64,000 bases of DNA from Streptomyces fumanus (lineage in GTDB: Bacteria > Actinomycetota > Actinomycetes > Streptomycetales > Streptomycetaceae), in contig NZ_BNBI01000014.1 of NCBI RefSeq assembly GCF_014655295.1, positions 160,072-224,071 of the forward strand, in the 5' to 3' direction. The notes under the pieces were generated by a model. That model was not told the origin of the DNA. It did no database searches and saw only the letters and a program-made list of their open reading frames with translations. Made by a program: the position numbers and the translations under genes. Every line of letters starts with the position of its first letter. The first letter of the stretch is position 1. Of this stretch, positions 8,201 to 16,480 are shown one piece after another.

Positions 8201-9316
8201 GTGACGGCGACCTCGACCTTCACCGGCGACGCGAACCCCTACTCGGGAGGCGACCCGTACGCGGACTACCGCTCCGCCGATCTCCCCTTCACCCACCTCG
8301 CCAACCTCGCCGACCGGCGGCTCGGCGCCGGTGTCGTCGCCGCCAACGACGAGTTCTTCGCCCAGCGGGAGAACCTGCTGGTGCCCGAGCGCGCCGAGTT
8401 CGACCCCGAGCACTTCGGGCACAAGGGCAAGATCATGGACGGCTGGGAGACCCGCCGCCGCCGCGGTGTCTCGGCCGACCACCCGTGGCCCGCCGAGGAC
8501 GACCACGACTGGGCGCTGGTCCGGCTCGGCGCCCCCGGCGTGATCCGCGGCATCGTCGTGGACACCGCCCACTTCCGCGGCAATTACCCGCAGGCGGTGT
8601 CGGTCGAGGCCACCTCGGTGCCGGGCTCCCCGTCGCCCGAGGACCTCCTCGCCGAGGACGTGAAGTGGACGACGCTCGTCCCCCGTACCGCCGTCGGCGG
8701 CCACGCGGCCAACGGCTTCACGGTCGACGCCGAGCAGCGCTTCACCCACCTCCGCGTCAACCAGCACCCCGACGGCGGCATCGCCCGGCTGCGCGTCCAC
8801 GGCGAGGTCGTCCCGGACCCCGCGTGGCTCGCCGCCCTCGGCACCTTCGACGTGGTCGCGCTGGAGAACGGCGGCCAGGTCGAGGACGCCTCCAACCTCT
8901 TCTACTCGCCCGCCACCAACACCATCCAGCCGGGCCGCTCCCGCAAGATGGACGACGGCTGGGAGACCCGGCGCCGCCGCGACCGGGGCCACGACTGGAT
9001 CCGCTACCGCCTGGCCGACCGCTCCGCGATCCGGGCGATCGAGATCGACACGGCCTACCTCAAGGGCAACTCGGCCGGCTGGGCGTCGGTCTCCGTCCGG
9101 GACGGCGAGGACGGCGACTGGCGCGAGGTGCTGCCCCGCACCCGTCTCCAGCCCGACACCAACCACCGCTTCGTCCTGCCGGAGCAGGCCGTCGGCACGC
9201 ACGCGCGCGTGGACATCTTCCCCGACGGCGGCATCTCCCGGCTGCGTCTCTTCGGCTCCCTGACCGAGGACGGGGCGGCCCACCTGTCCGCCCGCCACCA
9301 GGAGCTGGGCGGCTGA
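8201..9316 (+). CDS. alc: Allantoicase
   Basis: The enzyme splits allantoate into ureidoglycolate and urea. The 371-aa protein has the two-repeat allantoicase architecture. The first repeat has IMDGWETRRRR and VDTAHFRGNYP; the second has MDDGWETRRRR and IDTAYLKGNSAGW. Each ends with a PDGGI(A/S)RLR segment. The GTG start at 8201 lies 240 nt after allantoinase, and that gap contains only low-complexity GGAGG/CAGTCCG-like repeats and no clear promoter, so the two are probably one operon. A perfect hairpin follows. Confidence 0.93.
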   Translation: MTATSTFTGDANPYSGGDPYADYRSADLPFTHLANLADRRLGAGVVAANDEFFAQRENLLVPERAEFDPEHFGHKGKIMDGWETRRRRGVSADHPWPAEDDHDWALVRLGAPGVIRGIVVDTAHFRGNYPQAVSVEATSVPGSPSPEDLLAEDVKWTTLVPRTAVGGHAANGFTVDAEQRFTHLRVNQHPDGGIARLRVHGEVVPDPAWLAALGTFDVVALENGGQVEDASNLFYSPATNTIQPGRSRKMDDGWETRRRRDRGHDWIRYRLADRSAIRAIEIDTAYLKGNSAGWASVSVRDGEDGDWREVLPRTRLQPDTNHRFVLPEQAVGTHARVDIFPDGGISRLRLFGSLTEDGAAHLSARHQELGG

Positions 9317-9323
9317 GCCGACC

Positions 9324-9355
9324 GGGTGCGCCGGTCCGCGCGGACCGGCGCACCC
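9324..9355 (+). terminator. Perfect 15-bp-stem hairpin after allantoicase
   Basis: A 32-nt perfect palindrome (arms GGGTGCGCCGGTCCG and CGGACCGGCGCACCC, 2-nt centre) begins 7 nt after the stop codon. A short CCACCG tandem tract follows to about 9430. Confidence 0.75.
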
Positions 9356-9469
9356 GAGGCCACCGCCACCGCCACCGCCACCGTCAGCGCGCCACCGTCA
9401 CCGCCGTCAGCGCCGCCATCGTCACCGCCGTAGCGGAACCTTTTCTTCCGCTCGGCTCGTTCACCTCTT

Positions 9470-10297
9470 GTGACACTTCAGCAAGAGATCGTCGGCAACG
9501 CCATGCAGATGGCGGTCGTCAACCTGCGCCCCGGCCAGACCGTGTACTGCGAGGCCGGGAAGTTCCTGTTCAAGACGTCGAACGTCACCATGGAGACCCG
9601 GCTGTCCGGCCCCTCCGGCGGCGGACAGCAGCCCCAGGGCGGCGCGGGGGGCGCGGGGAGCGCGGGCATGGGCGGCCTGTTGCGGCAGGCCATGGGCACC
9701 GCCATGCAGGTCGGCCAGCGCGCCCTGGCCGGCGAGTCCCTGGCGTTCCAGTACTTCACCTCCCAGGGCGGCGAGGGCACCGTCGGCTTCGCGGGCGTGC
9801 TGCCCGGCGAGATGCGTGCCCTGGAGCTGGATGGCACGCGCGCGTGGTTCGCGGAGAAGGACGCCTTCGTGGCCGCCGAGTCCACCGTCGACTTCAGCAT
9901 CGCCTTCCAGGGCGGCCGCACCGGGATGAGCGGCGGCGAGGGCTTCGTGCTGGAGAAGTTCACCGGGCACGGCACGGTGATCATCGCGGGGGCCGGCAAC
10001 TTCATCGACCTGGACCCCGCCGACTTCGGCGGCCGCATCGAGGTCGACACCGGCTGCGTCGTCGCCTTCGAGGAGGGCATCCGGTACGGCGTCCAGCGCG
10101 TCGGCGGCCTCAACCGCCAGGGCCTGATGAACGCCGTCTTCGGCGGCGAGGGCCTGTCCCTGGCCACCCTGGAGGGCAGCGGGCGGGTCATCCTCCAGTC
10201 GCTGACCATCGAGAGCCTCGCCAACGCCCTCAAGAAGGCCCAGGGCGGCGACAAGCAGGGCCCGACCGGCGGCCTGTTCTCCACCCGCACCGGCTGA
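9470..10297 (+). CDS. AIM24/TIGR00266-family protein
   Basis: The 275-aa protein has the all-beta AIM24 fold features: LRPGQTVYCEAGKFLFK near the N-terminus, GFAGVLPGEM, FVLEKFTGHGTVIIAGAGNF and VDTGCVVAFEEGIRYGVQRVGG. A Gly/Gln-rich insertion (residues ~50-65) separates the first strands. In bacteria the family is linked mainly by name to mitochondrial AIM24 and its biochemical role is unknown. There is no signal peptide. The start GTG 9470 lies after a repetitive CCACCG stretch with no clear ribosome site, so the start is uncertain. Confidence 0.75.
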   Translation: MTLQQEIVGNAMQMAVVNLRPGQTVYCEAGKFLFKTSNVTMETRLSGPSGGGQQPQGGAGGAGSAGMGGLLRQAMGTAMQVGQRALAGESLAFQYFTSQGGEGTVGFAGVLPGEMRALELDGTRAWFAEKDAFVAAESTVDFSIAFQGGRTGMSGGEGFVLEKFTGHGTVIIAGAGNFIDLDPADFGGRIEVDTGCVVAFEEGIRYGVQRVGGLNRQGLMNAVFGGEGLSLATLEGSGRVILQSLTIESLANALKKAQGGDKQGPTGGLFSTRTG

Positions 10298-10343
10298 TAC
10301 GGCCCGTACGCCGGCTGCTACGGCCCACCGCGCGCCGGAGCTG

Positions 10344-10387
10344 CCTCGCCCCGCGGCCGGTTGGAGTGGGGGGTCCGCGGGGCGAGG
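10344..10387. terminator. Bidirectional terminator hairpin
   Basis: A 13-bp perfect stem (CCTCGCCCCGCGG / CCGCGGGGCGAGG) with an 18-nt loop sits between the convergent AIM24-like and RNase genes. Confidence 0.65.
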
Positions 10388-10406
10388 GGTCTGACGCGGC
10401 GCCGGC

Positions 10407-10802
10407 TCAGCAGGTGTGGTCGATCAGGTCGAACGACACATAGTGGTCCGCGGTGTAGTAGTCCTCCCGGTACTCCTCGCCGGTGACGATGCGGCGGGCG
10501 CCACGGGTGGGGGAGCCGGGCGTGATCACGGTGTACTCGTGGTAGTAGCCGCTGGTCCGGCGGGGCAGGACGCCCTCGCGGTTCTGGAAGACGGAACCGT
10601 CCTGAGCGTACGGGAAGGGGCCGCCCCGTGCGATGAGGTCCAGGGTGTCGTGGGCCTGGGAGGGGAGGTCGCCGTAGCAGACGCTCCCGACGGCCGCGGC
10701 GGACGCCTCGTCCGCGCCCGCCGTGCCGGTGCCGCCGGCCAGGACGGTGCCCAGGACGGCGACGGCGGCGCCGAGGCGGGTGATTCGTGGGGGGAATCTC
10801 AT
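10407..10802 (-). CDS. Secreted guanyl-specific ribonuclease, RNase Sa type
   Basis: The 131-aa precursor has a signal peptide (basic start, LGAAVAVLGTVLAGGTGTAGA). The mature part closely follows RNase Sa: two Cys for the single disulfide (GSVCYGD and the C-terminal DHTC), GGPFPYAQDGSVFQNRE, the catalytic Glu in YYHEYTVITPG, Arg in RGARRIVTGEEY and His in YYTADHYVSF. It should cleave single-stranded RNA after G outside the cell. The start is uncertain because several in-frame ATGs occur (10802 chosen, 10814 next) and none has a good ribosome site. No barstar-like inhibitor gene is seen in the window. Confidence 0.9.
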   Translation of the reverse strand: MRFPPRITRLGAAVAVLGTVLAGGTGTAGADEASAAAVGSVCYGDLPSQAHDTLDLIARGGPFPYAQDGSVFQNREGVLPRRTSGYYHEYTVITPGSPTRGARRIVTGEEYREDYYTADHYVSFDLIDHTC

Positions 10803-10943
10803 GTTCCATATCATGACGCGCGTAGACGGTGGCATGTCAATGACAACCACATGAACTTCACCGTCCCCGTGCGGCACGTCTCCCCGGGCCGCCCCGCCGC
10901 CACCGGCCCGTCACCTCCCCCTCGGCCCCTGTCCGCCCTCCCG

Positions 10944-11144
10944 TCAGCCGGAGGCCCGGCTCTCCGCGGCGACGAACAGCGCGAGTCCCAGGACGACCAG
11001 CGCGACGCTCGCGTACACCTCACGGCCGTCGAGGAACGCGAGCTGCTGTACGAACCCCACGCGCCAGTCGGTGAACTCGTGCAGCAGACCGGCCGCGCCC
11101 TGCACGACGGCGACGAACCCCAGGAACTCCAGCAGCTTCTTCAT
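10944..11144 (-). CDS. Small two-helix membrane protein
   Basis: The 66-aa protein has two hydrophobic segments (LLEFLGFVAVVQGAAGLL and YASVALVVLGLALFVAA) joined by a short loop with DGREVY. The start MKKLLEF at 11144 was chosen because the upstream frame is Arg/Pro-rich and non-coding in character. It lies divergent to the histidine kinase gene. I recognise no named family. Confidence 0.6.
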   Translation of the reverse strand: MKKLLEFLGFVAVVQGAAGLLHEFTDWRVGFVQQLAFLDGREVYASVALVVLGLALFVAAESRASG

Positions 11145-11323
11145 GGCACCGACCCTCACCCCCCGGCGACCGCCCCCGCATCGGTCACCGGGCCGGACCG
11201 CACCGACGCAAGTCGCTCTTCCCGCCCGGCCGGTGAGACGGAAGTCGGCGGCGCCGCGACATGAGTCGACGGCGCGGCCGGCGCGGGGGCGGGGGCGGCC
11301 GGCGCTGCGTAGATTGGCCGACC

Positions 11324-12577
11324 GTGACGACAGACAGCGTTCCCACGACGGCACCCCCGGCGTTCCGGGTCCGCCGCTGGCTGCTCCCGTCCGCGCTCGC
11401 CGAGGAACTCGACCCGGACCCGGCCTGCCCCGGCGGACGGCCCCGGCGGACCGCGCGGGACTGGCTGGTCGACTTCGCCTGCTTCCTGTGCGCGGTCGCC
11501 CTCGGCCTGCTCGCCGCGGACGGACTGGCCGACGAACCGGGCCTGTCGAACGCCATGGCCGCCGCCGACCAGTGGATCGGCGCCGCCGCCGTCGCCGCGG
11601 TCTGGCTGCGCCGCCGCCGGCCCGTGGAACTGGCCGTGGCGATGGTCCCCGCCTCCTTCCTCTCCGCCACCGCCGGCGGCGCCGCCCTGGTCTCCCTGTT
11701 CACCCTCGCCGTCCACCGGCCGTTCCGGTACGTGGCCTGGATGGGCGGCGCCACCATCGCGCTCCAGCCGCTGTACTTCTGGCTGCGCCCCGACCCCGAC
11801 CTGCCCTACCTGGGCGTCGTCCTCTTCGGGACGCTGCTCATCGGGGCGGCGGCGAGCTGGGGCATGCTCGCCCGGTCCAAACGGCAACTGCTGGTCAGCC
11901 TCCGCGACCGGGCCCGGCACGCGGAGACCGAGGCCCGGCTCCGCGCCGAGCAGGCCCAGCGGCTCGCCCGGGAGGCCATCGCCCGGGAGATGCACGACGT
12001 CCTCGCCCACCGGCTGTCGCTGCTCAGCGTGCACGCCGGCGCCCTGGAGTTCCGGCCGGACGCGCCCCGCGCGGAGGTGGCACGCGCGGCCGGCGTCATC
12101 AGGGAGAGCGCCCACGAGGCCCTCCAGGACCTCCGGGAGATCATCGGCGTGCTCCGCGCGGGCGACTCCGACGACGCCGGCCGCCCCCAGCCGACACTCG
12201 CGGCACTGGACACCCTGGTCGCCGAGTCCCGCCGGGCCGGCATGCGGGTCACCCTCGACGGCCGGGTCACCGACCCGGCCGCCGTCCCCGCCTCCGCCGG
12301 GCGCACCGCCTACCGGATCGCCCAGGAGACACTGACCAACGCCCGCAAGCACGCCCCCGGCGCGCAGGTCGCCGTGTCGGTCACCGGCGCGCCCGGCGAC
12401 GGCCTCACCGTGACCGTGCGCAACACCCCGCCGGACGGCGAGGCACCGCCGGTCCCCGGCTCCGGGCAGGGCCTGATCGGCCTCGCCGAACGCACCGCCC
12501 TGGCGGGCGGCACCCTGACCCACGGCCCCACCGCGGACGGCGGCTTCGAGGTACGGGCCTGGCTGCCATGGGGGTGA
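11324..12577 (+). CDS. NarL-type sensor histidine kinase
   Basis: The 417-aa protein has an N-terminal membrane sensor region of about five or six hydrophobic segments (residues ~45-175) and no large external domain. A coiled segment follows, then the HisKA_3 dimerisation helix with the phospho-acceptor His in REMHDVLAHRLSLL. The C-terminal HATPase part has the N-box RIAQETLTNARKHA and G-box GQGLIGLAER. Start GTG 11324 is preceded by TAGATT (11310-11315) with an 8-nt gap and no ribosome site, so the mRNA is probably leaderless. The cognate regulator follows 60 nt downstream. The signal is unknown. Confidence 0.88.
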   Translation: MTTDSVPTTAPPAFRVRRWLLPSALAEELDPDPACPGGRPRRTARDWLVDFACFLCAVALGLLAADGLADEPGLSNAMAAADQWIGAAAVAAVWLRRRRPVELAVAMVPASFLSATAGGAALVSLFTLAVHRPFRYVAWMGGATIALQPLYFWLRPDPDLPYLGVVLFGTLLIGAAASWGMLARSKRQLLVSLRDRARHAETEARLRAEQAQRLAREAIAREMHDVLAHRLSLLSVHAGALEFRPDAPRAEVARAAGVIRESAHEALQDLREIIGVLRAGDSDDAGRPQPTLAALDTLVAESRRAGMRVTLDGRVTDPAAVPASAGRTAYRIAQETLTNARKHAPGAQVAVSVTGAPGDGLTVTVRNTPPDGEAPPVPGSGQGLIGLAERTALAGGTLTHGPTADGGFEVRAWLPWG

Positions 12578-12637
12578 GCGGCACGGTGACGAGCCGTCAA
12601 CTCCCGTCCGCACCACCGCGCGTGATTACGTGACCCC

Positions 12638-13318
12638 ATGACCGCGATCAGAGTGCTCCTCGTCGACGACGATCCGCTGGTACGGGCCGGGCTGTCGCTC
12701 ATGATGGGCGGCGCCGACGACATCGAGATCGTCGGCGAGGCCGCCGACGGCGGCGAGGTCGCCGCGCTCGTCGACCGCACCCGCCCGGACGTCGTCCTGA
12801 TGGACATCCGGATGCCCGGAGTGGACGGGCTGACGGCCACCGAGCGGTTGCGCGGCCGCCCGGACGCCCCGCAGGTGGTGGTGCTGACCACCTTCCACGC
12901 CGACGAGCAGGTCCTGCGGGCGCTGCGGGCGGGCGCCGCCGGGTTCCTGCTGAAGGACACGCCGCCCGCCGAGATCGTGGACGCCGTGCGCCGGGTCGCG
13001 GCCGGCGACCCCGTGCTGTCGCCCGCCGTGACCCGCCGGCTGATGGAGCACGCGGCCGGTTCCACCGCCGACGCCCGGCGCGCACGCGCGCGTGCCCGCA
13101 TGGCCGGGCTCGGCGAGCGCGAGCGCGAGGTCGCCGTCGCGGTGGGCCGAGGACTGGCCAACGCCGAGATCGCCGCGGAGCTGTACCTGAGCGTCGCCAC
13201 CGTCAAGGCCCACGTCTCCCGCGTCCTGGCCGCCCTCGGCCTCGACAACCGCGTACAGATCGCCCTGCTGGCCCACGAGGCCGGACTCCTGGACGCATTC
13301 CAGGAGGAGGGGCACTGA
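12638..13318 (+). CDS. NarL/LuxR-family response regulator
   Basis: The 226-aa protein has a receiver domain (LLVDDDPLVRAGL acidic pocket, phospho-Asp in VVLMDIRMPG, Thr in VVLTTFH, Lys in FLLKDTPP) and a C-terminal LuxR helix-turn-helix (LGEREREVAVAVGRG, ATVKAHVSRVLAAL). It follows its histidine kinase by 60 nt and is probably co-transcribed. Such pairs usually autoregulate or control a nearby transporter, but no target is evident here. Confidence 0.92.
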   Translation: MTAIRVLLVDDDPLVRAGLSLMMGGADDIEIVGEAADGGEVAALVDRTRPDVVLMDIRMPGVDGLTATERLRGRPDAPQVVVLTTFHADEQVLRALRAGAAGFLLKDTPPAEIVDAVRRVAAGDPVLSPAVTRRLMEHAAGSTADARRARARARMAGLGEREREVAVAVGRGLANAEIAAELYLSVATVKAHVSRVLAALGLDNRVQIALLAHEAGLLDAFQEEGH

Positions 13319-13385
13319 CCTCGGCGGGGTGACGGGCGAGGGGCGAGGGGCGCGGGGTGAGGGACGAGGAGGGCGGCCCGGCGGG

Positions 13386-14420
13386 TCAGAGGCGGGGGCC
13401 GGCGGGGGCGAACTCCACCGCCCCCGGCACCTCCGCGAGCCGTACCGGCCGGTGTGCGTGCCGGGAGAGTTCGCAGGCTTCGGCGATCCGCAGGGCCTGG
13501 AGGGCCTCGCGGCCGTCGCACGGGTTGGCGCGCTCGCCGCGCACCACCTCGACGAAGGCGCCCAGTTCCGCCTCGTACGCGGGCCCGAAGCGCTCCACGA
13601 AACCGGTCCACGGGGCGTCCGCGGCCGGCGGCCCGGTCGGCTCGGTGGACGCGATCGGCGTCCGGTCGCCCAGGCCGACGACGATCTGGTCCCGTTCCCC
13701 GGCCAGCTCCATCCGGACGTCGTACCCCGCGCCGTTCAGCCGGGTCGCGGTCAGGGTCGCCAGGGTGCCGTCGTCTAGGGTGAGCAGCGCCGCCCCCGTA
13801 TCGACGTCACCGGCCGCGCGGGAGGCCGGCGGACCGGCGTCGGACCCGGTGGCGTACACCTCGACGGCCTCCCGTCCGGTCACCCAGCGCAGCAGGTCGA
13901 AGTCGTGGATCAGCGTGTCCCGGAACAGGCCCCCGGACGCCGCCAGGTACGCGGCCGGCGGCGGCTCCCGGTCGCCGGTCACCGCCCGTACGGTGTGCAG
14001 CCTGCCGAGCCGCCCGGACCGTACCGCCTCCCGGGCCCCGGCGTAGCCCGGGTCGAAGCGCCGCTGGAACCCCATCTGCAGAACCGTCCCCGCGGCCTCC
14101 ACCTCGGCGATCGCCTGGAGCGTGCCCGGCAGGTCCAGCGCGATCGGCTTCTCGCAGAACACCGGCAGCCCCGACCGCGCCGCCCGCCCGATCAGCTCGG
14201 CGTGGGCCGGGGCCGCCGTCGTGATCACCACGGCGTCCACGCCCCACCGGAAGATCTCGTCCACGCCCGGCGCCGCCGTCTCCCCGAGCCGCTGGGCCAG
14301 CTCCTGCGCCCGCGCCCCGTCCGCGTCCGTGAGGATCAGCGAGCCGACGTCGCGGTGACGGCTGAGCGTGTGAGCGTGGACGGTGCCGATCCGGCCCGTA
14401 CCGATGACTCCGATGCGCAT
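13386..14420 (-). CDS. Gfo/Idh/MocA-family NAD(P)-dependent dehydrogenase
   Basis: The 344-aa protein begins with a Rossmann motif (RIGVIGTGRIGTVHAHTL). The family EKP motif is in PVFCEKPIALD (the Lys is catalytic), and the substrate-domain His is in RDTLIHDFDLLRW. Relatives oxidise inositols or sugars. It is divergent from the GntR gene, and the palindrome at 14461-14472 lies between them, so the enzyme probably works on the sugar or polyol imported by the neighbouring ABC system. Myo-inositol 2-dehydrogenase is a reasonable but unproved guess. ATG 14420 chosen over an upstream extension. Confidence 0.85.
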   Translation of the reverse strand: MRIGVIGTGRIGTVHAHTLSRHRDVGSLILTDADGARAQELAQRLGETAAPGVDEIFRWGVDAVVITTAAPAHAELIGRAARSGLPVFCEKPIALDLPGTLQAIAEVEAAGTVLQMGFQRRFDPGYAGAREAVRSGRLGRLHTVRAVTGDREPPPAAYLAASGGLFRDTLIHDFDLLRWVTGREAVEVYATGSDAGPPASRAAGDVDTGAALLTLDDGTLATLTATRLNGAGYDVRMELAGERDQIVVGLGDRTPIASTEPTGPPAADAPWTGFVERFGPAYEAELGAFVEVVRGERANPCDGREALQALRIAEACELSRHAHRPVRLAEVPGAVEFAPAGPRL

Positions 14421-14460
14421 GCCATCAAGGTGAGCGCCCCGCACCCCGCTGTCAATCCGC

Positions 14461-14472
14461 ATGTCCGGACAA
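14461..14472. promoter_or_regulatory. Palindromic operator, GntR/dehydrogenase intergenic
   Basis: ATGTCCGGACAA contains the perfect palindrome TGTCCGGACA (14462-14471). The same 12 bases occur in the opposite orientation at 15309-15320 before the binding-protein gene. Binding by the GntR protein encoded between them is inferred. Confidence 0.6.
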
Positions 14473-14521
14473 CCGGACTACACAACTTCCCGTCAACAAC
14501 GCGCGGAGCTACGCTCGCCCC

Positions 14522-15286
14522 GTGCCGAAACCAGATGTGGACCCGACCGTGACGCTCGACCTCAGCGTGGACCGGAGCAGCCCGGTGCCGCTGTACTTCC
14601 AACTGTCCCAGCAGTTGGAGGCGGCGATCGAGCACGGCGCCCTCACCCCCGGCAGCCTGCTGGGCAACGAGATCGAGCTGGCCGGCCGGCTCGGCCTGTC
14701 CCGGCCCACCGTCCGCCAGGCCATCCAGTCGCTGGTCGACAAGGGCCTGCTGGTCCGCCGCCGCGGCGTCGGCACCCAGGTCGTGCACAGCCAGGTCAAG
14801 CGCCCCCTGGAGCTGAGCAGCCTCTACGACGACCTGGAGGCCGCGGGCCAGCGCCCGGCCACGAAGGTCCTGGTCAACACCGTTGTCCCGGCCGGCGCCG
14901 AGATCGCCGCCGCGCTCTCCGTCCCCGAGGGCAGTGAGGTCCACCACGTCGAACGGCTGCGGCTGACCCACGGCGAGCCGATGGCCTGCCTCTGCAACTA
15001 CCTGCCGCTCGGCCTGCTCGACCTGGACACCGGGCACCTGGAGAGCACCGGCCTGTACCGCCTGATGCGCGGCGCCGGCATCACCCTGCACAGCGCCCGC
15101 CAGGCCATCGGCGCCCGCGCCGCCACCGCCGCCGAGGCCGAGCGGCTCGGCGAGGAGACCGGCGCCCCGCTGCTCACCATGGCGCGCACCACGTACGACG
15201 ACACCGGCCGCGCGGTCGAGTACGGCACCCACACCTACCGGCCGGCCCGCTACTCGTTCGAGTTCCAGCTCCTCGTGCGGTCCTGA
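14522..15286 (+). CDS. GntR/HutC-family transcriptional regulator
   Basis: The 254-aa protein has an N-terminal GntR winged helix (QLSQQLEAAIEHGALTPGS, LAGRLGLSRPTVRQAIQSL, VDKGLLVRRRGVGTQVV) and a C-terminal UTRA effector domain ending ARYSFEFQLLVRS. It probably represses the adjacent dehydrogenase and ABC operon until a sugar or sugar phosphate binds. Start GTG 14522 is 6 nt after TACGCT (14510-14515) with no ribosome site, so the mRNA is likely leaderless. Effector unknown. Confidence 0.88.
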   Translation: MPKPDVDPTVTLDLSVDRSSPVPLYFQLSQQLEAAIEHGALTPGSLLGNEIELAGRLGLSRPTVRQAIQSLVDKGLLVRRRGVGTQVVHSQVKRPLELSSLYDDLEAAGQRPATKVLVNTVVPAGAEIAAALSVPEGSEVHHVERLRLTHGEPMACLCNYLPLGLLDLDTGHLESTGLYRLMRGAGITLHSARQAIGARAATAAEAERLGEETGAPLLTMARTTYDDTGRAVEYGTHTYRPARYSFEFQLLVRS

Positions 15287-15308
15287 ACCGAGCCCTCAGG
15301 ACGTCGCA

Positions 15309-15320
15309 TTGTCCGGACAT
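15309..15320. promoter_or_regulatory. Palindromic operator upstream of sugar ABC operon
   Basis: TTGTCCGGACAT carries TGTCCGGACA (15310-15319), the reverse complement copy of the 14461-14472 site. It lies 156 nt before the binding-protein start. Confidence 0.6.
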
Positions 15321-15475
15321 GACCTCCGGCACCCGCCCCCCGTGCGGCGCGGCCGGTGGCCGTGCCCGACAATGGGGCGTTTGGGTCGGTGAGACCACCG
15401 GTCCCCCCGCGGTGCGGAACCACCGCGGAACCAGTACAGAACCAGCACAGAACACAGCAAGAAGGGCACCGCCTC

Positions 15476-16480
15476 GTGGCACGGTTTCGGACCTGGACAG
15501 GCATCGCGCTGGCAGGGGCATTGTCACTCTCCCTCGCCGGTTGCAGCAGCACCGGCGGCAAGCGCGCCGAGGACGCCCGCAAGGCCGCGGCGGCCCAGGG
15601 CAGGGCGGCGGTGGACACGCCCCGCTGGACCTTCGCGATGATCACCCATTCGGGTGACGGCGACACCTTCTGGGACATCGTCCAGAGCGGTGCCGAGCAG
15701 GCCGCCGTCAAGGACAACATCAACTTCCTGTACTCGCACGACGACGAGGCCCAGCAGCAGGCGCAGCTCGTGGACGCGGCCGTGGACAAGAAGGTCGACG
15801 GGATCATCGTCACGCTGGCCAAGCCGGACGCCATGAAGGCCGCCGTCGCCCGCGCGGTCAAGGCGGGCATCCCGGTGATCACCGTGAACTCCGGCTCGGC
15901 CGAGTCCAAAAAGTTCGGTGCGCTCACCCACATCGGCCAGGACGAGACCATCGCCGGCGAGGCCGTCGGCGAGGAGCTGAACGAGCGGGGCCGCGAGAAG
16001 GCCCTGTGCGTCCTGCACGAGCAGGGCAACGTCGGCCACGAGCAGCGCTGCGACGGCGTGGCGAAGACCTTCGACGGCAAGGTGCAGCGGCTGTATGTGA
16101 ACGGCACCAGCATGCCGGACGTGCAGTCCGCCATCGAGGCCAAGCTCCAGACCGACAAGTCGGTGGACGCCGTGGTCACGCTCGGCGCGCCGTACGCGGA
16201 CACCGCCGTCAAGGCCAAGCGGAGCGCGGGCAGCAAGGCCGAGATCGACACCTTCGACCTCAACGCCAAGGTCGCCGCCGGCCTGACCGACGGCACCCTC
16301 GGCTTCGCCGTCGACCAGCAGCCGTACCTCCAGGGCTACGAGGCGGTCGACCTGCTCTGGCTGAACAAGTACAACGCCGATGTCCTCGGCGGCGGCCGGC
16401 CGGTGCTCACCGGACCGCAGATCATCACCAAGGACGACGCCGGCGCGCTGGCGGACTACACGAAGCGGGGCACCCGATGA
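15476..16480 (+). CDS. Sugar ABC transporter substrate-binding lipoprotein
   Basis: The 334-aa protein starts with a lipoprotein signal (LAGALSLSLAGCSS; lipobox Cys near residue 23). The mature part is a periplasmic-binding-protein type I fold of the ribose/inositol class: THSGDGDTFWDIVQSGAEQAA, DAAVDKKVDGIIVTLAKPDA, GIPVITVNSG. It should be tethered outside the membrane and capture a monosaccharide or polyol. The GTG start (15476) was chosen because it gives a complete signal peptide. The stop overlaps the permease ATG. Confidence 0.9.
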   Translation: MARFRTWTGIALAGALSLSLAGCSSTGGKRAEDARKAAAAQGRAAVDTPRWTFAMITHSGDGDTFWDIVQSGAEQAAVKDNINFLYSHDDEAQQQAQLVDAAVDKKVDGIIVTLAKPDAMKAAVARAVKAGIPVITVNSGSAESKKFGALTHIGQDETIAGEAVGEELNERGREKALCVLHEQGNVGHEQRCDGVAKTFDGKVQRLYVNGTSMPDVQSAIEAKLQTDKSVDAVVTLGAPYADTAVKAKRSAGSKAEIDTFDLNAKVAAGLTDGTLGFAVDQQPYLQGYEAVDLLWLNKYNADVLGGGRPVLTGPQIITKDDAGALADYTKRGTR

